Made by a program: the position numbers and the translations under genes | The notes under the pieces: model-generated | What the model was told of the DNA's origin: nothing | What the model saw: the letters and a program-made list of their open reading frames with translations, nothing else | The model's database searches: none | Assembly: GCA_033977485.1 (NCBI GenBank) | Contig: CM066983.1 | Span: 60,073,010 to 60,137,009 of the forward strand | Reading direction: 5' to 3' | From: Hydrangea macrophylla | Lineage: Eukaryota > Streptophyta > Magnoliopsida > Cornales > Hydrangeaceae | DNA length: 64,000 bases | Part shown: piece after piece, positions 21,500 through 32,724 of the stretch | How the letters are laid out: each line of letters starts with the position of its first letter | Numbering within the stretch: position 1 is the stretch's first letter

Positions 21500-23690
21500 T
21501 TATATGGTTAGGTAAAAATGAAGTGAAATAAAGGGAATGAAAGAAGTAGCAACCACATCATAGTATATTCATATGAATAGTAGTGAATAGTAATGAATAG
21601 TAACCAAACAGTGAATATCACTGCTTGGTAGGAACAAAACAAAAAAATAAAATAAAATAAAAAATACAAACCCGTATAAGAAATTAAGAACATCCAAGTT
21701 TTTGAGCTTGGATGTTGACACATACTATTTTTTTTATAATTTTCACAACTCACTTTCTCCCTCTGTGTGTGTAGAAATTCAAAGGGGATTCTGACAACGA
21801 AGAAAAATTAACAAACGCGGAAGAAAAAAAATGCTAAAGGTGATCGAAGCAATGACGAATACTTCTCAAAGTTCGTCTATAAAATGGACGAAGCTCCACA
21901 GACAATGAAGAACACACAATTCACAACAAGCAACAATCACTGTTAGGGAGAGAATAGTTTAGGGGAGGTTATCATGTGAGCACTTTATATTGTCCCTAGA
22001 AATAGGATACTTTAATTTTTCTTTGCCTTTTCTAGTTCTAGTAGTTGTAAAATTTTACTTTCATGTAATTGATGATTTCATGTTCAAAAATATGTAGCAA
22101 AACTTTGTGTACTGTATTTCTTAAATTTAAAATATTTGTTTTCTTGTATGACCTTTGTCAATTTGTAGTAGTAAAATAGTCCTATTTAAATTTAGATTTA
22201 ATATTTCTAGTCTAGTAGTACTTATAGTTGCCCCCTAAAATAGTTAGAAACTCCAAATTTTCAGTTTTTATAGCAATATTTTCATTCACTAAAAGACAGA
22301 TTTTGCGATTAAATGCCAGATTTCTTAGCCACGTAGTTGTTGTAATCACCTACCAAAGCCCCAAGCACACCATATTCATATCTCACTCCAAAAGTATATT
22401 TGGATTTGGTTTGGCCTTATTTGTGTTCTTGGAGTTCAACCACTGTGACCCCACAAGAATCCAAAGTCAAAGGTTTAGTATTTTATTATTAATTCAGTAT
22501 TTCCATTTATGTATATTTTATTAGCCTAGTTGTACTAAACTTTGCTATTTTGCAGATTCCACAAATTCAACCCCAGCTCATGTTAAGTAAAGAAAATAAT
22601 ATAATAATATTAGTTTTCACTCTTACCTTAGTTTTACAACTTTAGTTTTAATTGAGCAGTCACTGTTTACACCTATTTAATTTATCTTTTAAATTTTATT
22701 TGGAAGACAGTTTCAATTCCAAAATGGTAGGCTAAAACTTTAATTGTGGATATGTTATAAAAACTTAGAAACCACAGCTTCTGTGCACTAATCTTAAATG
22801 AGCAAATTTATCTAGATGGGTTGTTTTTCCATTTATGGCAAAAAAATATCTATGTATCTATAGTTTATGACCATTTAACATGTTTATATACTATGACTAT
22901 ATTGGGCTCAAAAGAGTACATATTTGAAATAAAAAGCCTAATTATGTGGATTGTCAAACTATGCCTTTTGTCATAAAAAAACACCTAGCATACTCAAACA
23001 ACTCATATGACAAAGTTAATATTTCAAATATGTGTTTATATATATTTCTATCCAATAATGGATAGACAATTGTGTAGTGGCAGAGTGGTGGGGACTGGAC
23101 GCCGAATAACCCACGTCCGCGACGGGGCACGGTTCGAACCTGGCTACTGCCCAATTGCCTTTTTATTTTTCTTTAAACCAAACGATGTTGTTTCATATCA
23201 AACCTGACACACTTGATATGACCCTGACTAGTGAAAGTTTATTTTTAAATAAAGAATGACTCTACGGTCTTAAATGCCAAATGCTTTTCAAATGCACAAA
23301 AATTGTGGGATCTAGTGTTGGTTTTCATATTCCCAATTCCTTAAAATCATTTCCCCCTAGTTAATTAATATTTCCTGTTTTATAATAGTTTTGCTTAAAT
23401 ATCTGTATTATTTCCATCTTTCGCTATTATTAAATCTAAAAAATTTATCTCATAAAAATTTAGCTTTTATATATTTTTATTCCTTTTCTTACTAGTATGT
23501 TAGTTAATTTATTTTGCACTGTTAAAATCTTTACCATAAACTGTTAAAAAAATAGCTTTAATTACTCTTATTGCAAAAATATAAAAATTAGTAGTTTAGT
23601 AAAACCCCACAAAAATCCATCATCTTTTATTTTCTTTTTAGTGACAAAATAGTTATCTGCCTAACTTTATAAAATTTTATTCCGTTCCCT
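21500..23690. other. Unassigned sequence within the split LTR
   Basis: AT-rich sequence without coding. It includes a GAATAGTAGTGAATAGTAATG stretch (MITE-like wording) near 21575 and, further on, what may be the body of an Athila-like LTR whose 3' end is at about 23767. I could not place the left boundary. Confidence 0.3.
23071..23160 (+). repeat. tRNA-derived SINE or tRNA relic
   Basis: TAGTGGCAGAGTGG (23075-23088) fits a pol III A box and GGTTCGAACCT (23131-23141) a perfect B box, with tRNA-like spacing. A T-rich tail follows at 23158. There is no matching acceptor stem, so this is better read as the head of a plant tRNA-derived SINE than as a tRNA gene. Confidence 0.55.
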
Positions 23691-23767
23691 GTGGGTTCGA
23701 CCTGGACTTCCAGAACTTTATTACTTGTACGATCACCTACACTTGGGTGTGATAAGAAAACGCGTCA
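23688..23767 (+). mobile_element. 3' end of an Athila-like LTR
   Basis: CTGTGGGTTCGACCTGGACTT and, 60 bp on, GATAAGAAAACGCGTCA match the wording at the 3' end of Athila/Tat-type LTRs (compare the reverse complement of 683-770). No PBS follows, so this is a solo or truncated LTR. No TSD was found. Confidence 0.45.
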
Positions 23768-25111
23768 ATAGGATGTCGTCAGAGTTCACCATAGCTCCTT
23801 ATGATTTTAGGCGGTGACTTTGTGGATGACCCGTCCTTATGTGATTAGACGGTGACTACGTGGATGACCCGTCTCTTCATTTTTAAGCCTTATATCAGGC
23901 TTGTTGGTCTATTTCATGTGCATTTAGACATTGTTTATTGATGTCAAGAACGTAAGGACTAGCCTTTCGGTGTATACTCAAATCCCAGTGATACCCCATG
24001 AGAGTTGGGACCAGAGTGGGAGTTAGTATTACGTTAGGAGACACATGAGATATATGTGTAGGCTGAGCCATGGATGGGTGGCTGAGGTGGTGAACATAAG
24101 GTGTAATTGGATCAAATATTATGTGATTTTTTTTTATTTGCGGCTGTACGATTGTAATGTGGTTTATTATTTTCAATTATATAAAATTCTAGGAATTGGT
24201 AGACGTGTAGTTTTCATAATTTTAAATAATCTCGGTGTTGTGCCATTAGCTGAAACGTAGTCTTTTATGTGCAATGTACCATTTTTGGGAACGTAGTAAT
24301 TTGATAATAAACTGAACCAGATTAGTAAATTGAATATTTTGGATACTTAGATTCATAGTTTATGGTTGTTTTGCGTAAACTGAAGTAAAACGATGATCCG
24401 AACAACTTTCATGTTTAACACGTTTCCTAAAAACGTCATCTTGACACTATTTTCGTCGATTTTCAGAATCTGCTGAACATCGTCTATAGAAGAGCTGAAG
24501 TTTAATACGGAGTAATTAATTTATAAATTATCTATTTAGAATTAATAAACGGGGACGCATGTCATTCCTTGAAAATTTTATTCTTGACATTTTTCGTGTT
24601 TTAAGTTTTGTCTAATTCCAGTTCTTTGTTGGAGATAAATTCATTTTAATTAATAGCACCTTGTTATTGGTTTCTATTTTTGTGTTAAGTTCTATTTGTA
24701 CATGATAGTAGACCCACTAATGGTTTGCAAGTATCGGCCTATCATAGTTAAGAAAGGTAAGTATTTAGTTATTTTAATTCGGGCAAGAAAGTACTTGCCA
24801 TCACATAAATGGAAACTACTCTATTGTCCAGATATGCGTAACACCCGTACCCGGAGAACGGGTTAATTATCATGTTAATGTGCATTAATTAATATAATTA
24901 GTGTATAAAACGGATTAAGGGGAGACTTTGACTCGCCCGTATGAAAGTGTTTAGTAAAGAGCACAGTTTGGAAAAGTTCCCAGTGAGGTGAGACAGGTAA
25001 TGAGGTAGGACCCAGTGAAGACCCCGAATAAAATAAATTTGCAATTTATATGTTAAACGCATTTATATGACTACATGGATATTTGATTAATGCCTTCATA
25101 TTATATGATGA

Positions 25112-27587
25112 CTAGGGGATTGCCCGTGCCTAAAGGCACTACAAAATTCTAACTTTTCTTGATGCTCCAAGGCATTTTTATTTTATATCATTTTAATTCC
25201 AAGGCAATTTTTTTCAAACCTAGAAAAGGGAAGAAATCATTTTTTTTAAGTTGTCTATTTGTGCCAATCGACAAAATGGGAATTCCATTCAAATCATTGA
25301 AGGATTTTAAGTTGCCTATTTGTTCCAAACTTGGAAAAGGGAAGAAATCATTTTTTTAAGTTGTCTATTTTTTCCAAACGAAAAGTGAAGAAATCATTGA
25401 AGGATGCATTTTTTTAATCCAAAGAGCAATGGGAAGAGAAAGAGAGACAGGATAGAGAAAATAAAATCCTGGAAAAGGGAGAGAAGAGAGGCAACACCTA
25501 GTCCGGCCACCGGCGACTCTGGCAGCCGCGATGGGAGTAGTCCGGTAGAGAGAGAGGCGACGGAAGGAAGATGAGAGAGAGGCGACTGGAGGGAGAGAGT
25601 CATGAGACCAGAGAGAGAGAGAAATGAGGCGGTTGTAAAAAAAAAGTGAAAGTGTAAAATACTTTTGGAAAGGTAACAACTCTATACACTTTTGGACGAC
25701 AATAAAAATTTGGTATGGGAATGTGAAAAAAGAAATATACATACCTAGATCACTTAATGCAATAGAAAGAAAAAAATTTGAGAATGAAGGAATTTCCGAA
25801 GAGACATAGAGAATGAGATATAGAGATGTGGCACAACATAAGATTAATTTTGAGAGACAGAGAGAGCCAATTATGGAAATGAAAATTTGATTCTCAAAGT
25901 CAATTATGGAAAACAAAATTTGGCAAATTAATTTGGGGCAGAATTTTTGAAAGTCAATTATGGAAAATTTGATTCTGAAAGGCAATTATGGAAAACCAAA
26001 ATTTTGTAAATTAATTGGCAAATTCAATTGGGGCAGAATTTTGGAAAGCCAATTATGGCAAATTTGATTCTGTTAGCCAATTATGGAATTCTGAAAGCCA
26101 ATTATGGCAAATTTAATTGGGGCAGAATTTTGAAAAACCAATTATTGAAAACAAAAATTTTGGAAATTAATTGGAAAATTAATTTAGAGCAGAATTTTAG
26201 AAATGAACATTTGATTCTGAAAGCCAATTCTGGAAAACAAAAATTTTTGAAATTTTTGAAAAAGAAAAGCAAAGGAATTTTTTTTTTTTTTTAATCAAAG
26301 CAAAATCAATCATGCACATGAAAAAGAAAAAAAAAACAAAAAGAAAAGCAAGAAAAAAAGGGTTAAGAAAATAGAAAAAGAAAAGAAAAGGAAAGAACAA
26401 AAAATAAAAAATCCAACCAGAGCTTGCATATTCACACCACCATGAGAAAAAAAAACACGCATAGACATTCTAATATCTTCAGTCTATTAAAAAACAGAGC
26501 CTACAGCAGATTCGCACCATCATGAGAAAAATTTATTGGGAAAATGGTGCACCAATTTTACAACCCGAAGGCAACATTCCCGAAATAAAAAATATACATA
26601 TTTTTCTAAGAAGTAATTTGACTTTTTTGCATGGTTTCAAGCAAAAGTCTTTTACTGATAACATGCTCAAAGAGGGGTTCCTAAACCAAAATAAGCCTCA
26701 AATGTAATGAAACAACAATGGAATGTACTTGTTTATAAAGTGGTTTCTTCATTTCAGCAAAAGAATTGATTTTTATTGGTTTAAGGGCCTAAAAGTGAAA
26801 ACTCAGGAGTTGTTAAGAATCTATCGGACAATTTTTTCCAAGTAACTCCTTTTGAATAAAAACTTGCATTGACTTGACCCAGAAAAAGATAAGGCAAAAT
26901 TCCAAAATGCAAACCAAACAGCAGATAAAAATTAACAAACCAAAAAAAAAAAAAAAAGAACAAACCCAGTAAATCATTTGAGGATCTGAGGGTCGGTTGA
27001 ACACTGGATCTGAGGATCTGAGAATCGGTGGAACGAAATCATTTGAATCCCCCAAAATGCACTTCACGCTCCAACTTGTTGATGATTCAGTTAATCTTTT
27101 CTTGGGTGAAACAGAGGATATCTCGGTTGGGTGGAGAGAACGGCTCTGGAGGGTGGTGTGAGAAAGGGAGCGGCAACATGAAGGACTGGTGGGGGTGGTG
27201 GTTGTGAGATGTGAAGGGAGGCGCTGGGGGGAAGATCTGGTGGTGCGGTGGTGGTGGTGGTGGAGTGAGTGATCCGGGTGGCGGTGTACGGCGACATGAG
27301 GGAGAGAGAGTGGTGGGGGTGGTGGCTGTAAGGGGTGGCGCTGGGGGAAAGATCTGAGGGAGAGAGAGTGGTGGTGCGGTGGTGGAGTGAATGATCCGTG
27401 AGGGAGTGAGAGAGAGGGGGAAAAAAGAGGGAGGAGTCTGATCGTGTGTTGTGTGGGGAGGGGGAGTGGGTGTGTTTGTTTGGGTGAGTCCAGTCACAGT
27501 CCTAGTCAGCATTGATAAAGTGAGTCAACATGCCTAGTCATATTTTAAAAATGTCCTAATCAGCACTGATGTATTTTATTATATAGA
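25112..27587 (-). mobile_element. Non-autonomous Helitron, 2476 bp
   Basis: On the minus strand it begins TCTATATAATAAAATAC (27587 leftwards) and ends with the hairpin GTGCC-TTTA-GGCAC followed by GGGCAATCCCCTAG, next to host T. On the plus strand the site is A (25111) | T (27588), the AT target Helitrons use. There is no Rep/helicase coding. The 5' part (minus strand, 27500-27090) is Pro/Ser/Thr-rich CT-repeat sequence resembling a captured leader or first exon. The middle holds a CAATTATGG array. Confidence 0.88.
25865..26240. repeat. CCAATTATGGAAAA array inside the Helitron
   Basis: At least nine copies of (C)CAATTATGG, at about 25868, 25900, 25955, 25981, 26049, 26078, 26097, 26137 and 26223, are interleaved with AATTTGATTCTGAAAG and TTGGGGCAGAATTTTG. 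The period is irregular. Confidence 0.8.
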
Positions 27588-29254
27588 TATATGTGTTAGC
27601 ATTTGGTAGTAGTTTGGATACCTAAATAAGGGTATAAATGAAAAGAATTCATAATTAGTAGGAGCGATAGCAACTTCACAAAATATGTGGGATCCACATC
27701 AGGACCCATACGGAACTTAGATAAACACTCGTTAGATAATTGGGTAGTTAATGGAATGATTGGGGGATTTCATAATAAGAACTTAAGAAACTTTGGGGGT
27801 GTAAACGAAAAGGGAGAAATTGTGAGAGTTTGACAACACAACATGCAATGCATGTGTGTCAAGAAAAGAAGAAATAGGGAGTCTCTCAATTATAGAAATT
27901 TAAAGAAAAGAATAAATAGAGCTCGGGAGAGAAGACGAGACGCCGACGTCGTTTTTCCGCCGTCCCGTCCAATTCGTGAACCGAAGCCGTTTTTGGACTC
28001 ATGGAGGTGAGACGATCGTTTTTATAACTTTAATTTACGCTTAAATTATCGAATTTTGGTAGCTCATACTAATCGGTGAGACACCGTCTACCGAGTTCAT
28101 GTAGGATTCACTTGGGAGTAGGAATTAAGCTTTAATTTGGTGAATTCAGCATCTTCTTGGTTTAATTTGGATAGATCTTGCTAAGGTGAGTTTTTTCTAA
28201 CTAAAGAATGATTGGGATTTTATGTGTATAATGCTTCAATGATAATTGGTGTTGAATACTTATGTTTAGAGCTCATGAAGATGTTAGATTATCAATTGCA
28301 TGTCAATTATATGAGAATTTGTTGTTCTTATATGCTTACGTGTTTATATGCTTACATGGTAATCAATGAACACCGGGGAAATGACTCATTGTTGGGAGTC
28401 ATAAGGGTGGTGAAGAGAAAGAGTCCGATAAATACGGAAGTCCAAGGAATAAAAGTGACCACGGGACCACGGGAAGGTCTTCGGGTTTGAATGAGTCATA
28501 GAACCGGTGATTCGGCGAATACAAATATGAGATATGTGATTAAATTGTAGCATTGCACATGTTAAACATTCAATCATGTTTAGAATTACTTACTAAGCAT
28601 AATGCTTAAGAAAACCGTTTTCCTATTTCTATTGTGGTACATAACAACCACCGCAGGTTCAGAGCTATTCCCGGAAAGGAAATGATGAGCATTGGGAGAG
28701 ATGGGGGAGATTTAAGACTAGAACATGTGAACTCTCTTTTAACTTGTAAAATGATGTAAAGTGTGGTTCCTATAATGGTGGTTGATACTTTGATTGTAGT
28801 TTAGAGGTTTGTTTATCCCAACTTGACATTTGGTAGTTTTAGAGTTGAACTTAGGAAATCTATGTATATTCCTATGTTTTGGTTTAATATGTGGAAGTTG
28901 TAGACTTAGACCATTCCGGCAAGTCCGGTTGGTGTTGCAAGTGTTGAGGGCAAGTTCTAATTGTTATATATATGTTAGATATGGCTTGAGTTCATGCCTA
29001 CCATGTTTTATGAACTTTTAGAAGAGAATTTTGTTTCAAAATCTTGTTTTGATTCAATAGGAAAGATGTATTCATGGTTGGTTTGATCCAAATGTAGTTA
29101 TGTATGTGTTTCACAAGTTTGGTTTATGTTTAATCATGTTTAGAAATGGATTTGAAATGTTTTCCTAATGATCCATGAAGTTTGGTTTGGTTTGGATATG
29201 ATTTGGTAATGTTTTGATAGAGTTTTTAGCAGCAAAAAGTAGTTCTGTAGAGCT

Positions 29255-29361
29255 CAGATCAATTCGGGTTAAAGGGCGGATCGATCTGGCCCTTTTTGAG
29301 GGTCATTCTGCAGAAAAACTACATTGCGGATCGATCCAGGTATAAAGAGAGGATCGATCCG
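29255..29361. repeat. CGGATCGATCCG palindrome pairs (LTR)
   Basis: Copies start at about 29255 (decayed, CAGATCAATTCG), 29277 (CGGATCGATCTG), 29327 (CGGATCGATCCA) and 29350 (AGGATCGATCCG). They form two pairs with spacing 22 and 23 bp, as in the unrelated solo LTR at 42770-44170. Confidence 0.85.
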
Positions 29362-30424
29362 CCTAGGTTTTCACAGCACGTCGCCTTTTACGGAAACGTG
29401 CATAACTCTTTCCAAAAAATTTGGATTCGTGCACCGTTTTTTGCGTTGGAACCGAGACTCAAAGACTTATCTTTTGGTATAAAATTTGCTATACCTTATA
29501 AATGACCATTTTTCCCTTGAGGCTATTTTTGTCACAAAAGAATTCTTTTATGTCGTTTAACACGTGTGCTTCTTAGTGTTTCGTATGTTTCTTTGCTAAC
29601 GAATATGGTTGAGCACTTGTAGCATTGTTACACGTGTCCTAATCCGCATGAGGCGGGTTAGGGTGTGATAATATGTGTGTGGAACTACCTGGCTTGGGCC
29701 AAGAATGTTGTAGTGTGGTTTGTATTCTACGGGTTCAAGTTGGATCCATAAGACTTGTGTTTTGTTTAACTCATATCAGTCATGTGACTGACCCGAGTGT
29801 GTTATGCATTCGGGGGCATTTCTATATGAAACGCAGTCAAATGTATTTGTGCAGGTTTAGTATTTGGGAATTTTCTATGGAGCTATTGATGTCTTGGAGT
29901 TGCAGTTGTGTAGAATTGTACTTTGCAATTTGGTTGTATCTTATTTATATTTTATTTTCTAGCATTGCCGGCAAGTGTGTATAATTATAATAAGGATTGT
30001 ATTATTGAGATTGGGAACATTGTAGTTGCTCTGATTAGAGGTTGTAATAGAGGTTATTCTTTCAAAACTTTAATTGTAAATAAAAAGATTTGCATGATTA
30101 ATGAGAATTTAGAAATGTTTATTCTGTTTCCATTTGTCAATTTAAGTGATTTAGTTGATTTAGCTTTAATCAAATGAATTTGAGAATTTTTGGAACCGTA
30201 TGAGTTGTTGTTTTTTTTAAATGAAAATGTGTTGGTTTGTTTTAAAAAGAAATGGAGATTTATTACAATTTTTTTAATTAGGTTTTTAAGAACGGATCTA
30301 TTTTTATTAAAAAGTTTTAATAGGATGGGCTTCGTGGTGTTCACTGTGATAGTTGGGCAGTCGAATAGTAGTCTAGATTTAGTTCTATGCTGATTATTTG
30401 GCTTTAAAAAATCGAGATGTGACA

Positions 30425-30425
30425 C

Positions 30426-30478
<53 letters not shown>
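30425..30478. repeat. (GA)n microsatellite
   Basis: About 54 bp of near-perfect GA repeat directly at the right edge of the split LTR. It produces spurious open frames on both strands. Confidence 0.95.
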
Positions 30479-30481
<3 letters not shown>

Positions 30482-30597
30482 ATACATGGTTTGAGAGAGG
30501 CACATACATGGTTTTCTCTTTGTGAATGAGAGAGGAAGGCAGATGCTTTTGTTCACTCTTTTTTTGAACAAATGCTTAGTAATTAAGAGAGATGTAC

Positions 30598-31268
30598 TAA
30601 TGATGTCGAGAAACAACGAGGCAGTGGTGAGAGACGAACAGAGAGAAGGATGAGAAGAAAGGGAGAAAAGAAAAGACGAAGTGAATCAACATAGGATAAT
30701 TCTTGGACCCCACAAAAATAAGAATCTTAAAAACATAAGATATATAAACTTAATGTGTCTATCTCTCTCCTCTGTGGACCCTACAAATATTGTGGTTTCC
30801 ATAGTGTACCAGGAGAGATATAGACACATTGTGGTTTATATATCTTATTTTTGTGAGATTCTTATGCGCCCAAGAGTTATCCATCAACTTATAGGTGCCA
30901 CGTAGGATTTCTGCACTATTTAGAGAGAAGAGCTGATGCGGACAGCTTTAGTGAAAATTTTGTGCTTCAGCCTTTATATATAAAGATAATAGATTAGAGA
31001 GAAGAGTTGATGTGGACAGCTTTAATAAAAGTTTTGTGCTTCAGCCTTTATATATATATGTAGATAATAGATTAATGATGTCAAGAAACGAAGAGGCAGC
31101 GGTGAGAGACGAAGAGAGAGAAGGAAGGAAAAGAAAGGGAGAAAAGAAAAGACGAAGTGAATCAACTATGGGTGCCACGTAGGATTTCTGCATTGTTTAG
31201 AGAGAAGAGTTGATGTGGACAACTTCAATGAAAGTTTTGTGCTTCAGCCTTTATATAGATATAATAGA
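30598..31268 (-). mobile_element. Tandem Helitron 5' termini (minus strand)
   Basis: The plus-strand phrase GTGCTTCAGCCTTTATATA followed by ...ATAATAGA|T occurs three times, ending at 30993, 31071 and 31268. On the minus strand each reads A|TCTATTAT... then AAAGGCTGAAGCAC, a Helitron 5' end. Copies 1 and 2 are a perfect-phase 78-bp tandem duplication (30916-30993, 30994-31071). The flanking AATGATGTC-AGAAAC block (30600) recurs at 31075. The matching 3' terminus was not found. Confidence 0.6.
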
Positions 31269-31533
31269 TTGATATTTTTTGGGTAAATTACACAAATACC
31301 CCCTCAACTATGACCCATTTTCACTAATACCCCCTAAACTATTTTACCCGACAAATCAACCTCTCCAAGTACAACTACTTGACACTTTCTACCCTTCTGT
31401 TAACCTACTGTTAGAAAAAGCAACTAATAAATATCATGTGACAACTAAAATACAATTAATGACAAATTACCCCTCACATAAAACCCTTCTCCTTGAACAA
31501 GTTCAGTATATATTTAGGTCAAGAGAAAAGGAT

Positions 31534-31536
<3 letters not shown>

Positions 31537-31580
<44 letters not shown>
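31537..31580. repeat. (GA)n microsatellite
   Basis: About 44 bp of GA repeat inside the MULE; it makes a 126-aa open frame at 31279-31659 that has no protein-like features. Confidence 0.9.
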
Positions 31581-31582
<2 letters not shown>

Positions 31583-32062
31583 AGTGTTATGCGCAAGATC
31601 AAGATTTGAATCGTGAGAAACCCAATTCAGAAGACGAAGACAATATCTTAAGAAGATAAGGAGTTCAATGTGTCCATTGATGGAATTCAACGAAGCCCAA
31701 TTTAGATTTAGAAAGTGAAAATCTGAAGCTTGTAAGGAGGTTGGTTAATCCAGTAATGGAACTGAGATCAATTCAATTCAATTGGGAAGAATTGGAGGAA
31801 AAAGTTCGGAATGAATTAAAGTTGAGGTTGAGAAGAAGAGCTTTGATATCGAGGAAACTAGCAATACCATAACCAAAGCCTAAGTAGGCTGTGAATGAAT
31901 TGAAAAAAATTCTTCAAAATCTAAGAAAAACCATTACACATCTCACCAATTGTGAAAATACAACTTTTTTTTTTTAATACACCCATTTGGTTCACTTGCG
32001 TTAATTTTCTTCTCCCTCCACTCTTTCAAAACCATCTCTAGCTGCCATGGAAAGCCCACACT

Positions 32063-32103
32063 TGACACACACACACACATACATGTGTGTGTGTATGTGT
32101 GTC
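32063..32103. repeat. (CA)n-(TG)n inverted microsatellite
   Basis: GACACACACACACACATACA is followed directly by TGTGTGTGTGTATGTGTGTC, an almost perfect 41-bp palindrome of microsatellite sequence within the MULE, 17 bp before the solo LTR. Confidence 0.9.
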
Positions 32104-32724
32104 AGTGTGTGTATGCTTCTGTCACACCCCGACGTAGCATAATACAGGAAAGCATTTAATTTCCTTTATGGACTCGTAAGTCGTGACAAGTGAGTATGAC
32201 CAATTGTCCCTGCAACAAATAACTTAACAACATTTCTAAAAGAAAGGATACTAAAAAACATAAGCTCCAGAATTTAAAACTTACTAACTATTACATAGGT
32301 CGAGGTTTTAGGCACAAAACGCCCTTATTCAAATTCTAACAAGGTTTATTACAACTCTGAAAGGAAAGACATAAGGAATATAAAACAGCTCTTCTGGAAC
32401 ACCTCCGGTCATCTAACTAGCATAGTCAACGAACTCTGGCTGCTCCTGACCTGGAAAATCTGGACATAGAGTCCAGGACGCATCGACGCCGTCAGCTTAT
32501 GAAAGCTGGTGAGTAAAATAAACATGTACTCGCAATATATATATATATATATAAGCATATAAAACAAAGGTACAATTTAACATTAACAGTAATATATTCA
32601 AGGTTCCAATTTCAACATAAATCACGGGGGAATATAGTAAGAAATAAATACGTAATTGTAACTGAATTGTGTAATATCTTATCTTGCCAATTCTTTTCTT
32701 TAAAACAACCCAATTCAATCAACA

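Larger units (their letters stand above)
24837..29670 (+). mobile_element. Solo LTR, chromovirus-type, interrupted by a Helitron
   Basis: Starts CGTAACACCCGTACCC (TG decayed to CG) and ends GGGTTAGGGTGTGATA (CA decayed to TA), with a perfect TSD ATATG on both sides (24832-24836, 29671-29675). It is 4834 bp, or about 2.36 kb without the Helitron at 25112-27587. Near its 3' end is a CGGATCGATCCG palindrome cluster. The terminal base changes are of the C/T transition type. Confidence 0.88.
20225..30424 (+). mobile_element. Large LTR split by nested insertions (probable solo LTR)
   Basis: Starts TGTAACAACCTAATTC and ends TCGAGATGTGACA, the same end style as the chromovirus LTRs here. Flanking 5-mers GAGAG (20220-20224) and CAGAG (30425-30429) match at four of five positions; both flanks are GA microsatellites that can drift. 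Inside are a solo LTR with a clean TSD (24837-29670), an Athila-like LTR end near 23767, a tRNA-like SINE fragment and a Helitron. Without these the LTR would be about 3-3.5 kb. No coding. The pairing of the two ends is inferred. Confidence 0.5.

Noticed and set aside
23071..23160. Functional tRNA gene
   Set aside because: A and B boxes are good but acceptor and anticodon stems do not pair convincingly by eye; the T-rich tail fits a SINE better.
21963..23767. Complete solo LTR of Athila type with defined left end
   Set aside because: The right end is recognisable but I could not find a TG start with a matching TSD (ATAGG was sought); only the 3' end is annotated.
25365..25985. 206-codon minus-strand open frame, hydrophobic and Phe/Ser/Ile-rich
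   Set aside because: It lies across AT-rich repeats inside a Helitron, has low-complexity composition and no domain motif. The length follows from the base composition.
27087..27512. 141-codon minus-strand Pro/Thr/Ser-rich frame
   Set aside because: Simple CCACCA/CTCC-type repeat translated. It could be a captured exon but gives no recognisable protein; kept only as a note in the Helitron.
30054..30509. 151-codon minus-strand frame
   Set aside because: Runs through a (GA)n microsatellite (Ser-Leu repeats) and LTR sequence; spurious.
31279..31659. 126-codon plus-strand frame
   Set aside because: Starts at the MULE TIR and runs through (GA)n (Glu-Arg repeats); not a gene.
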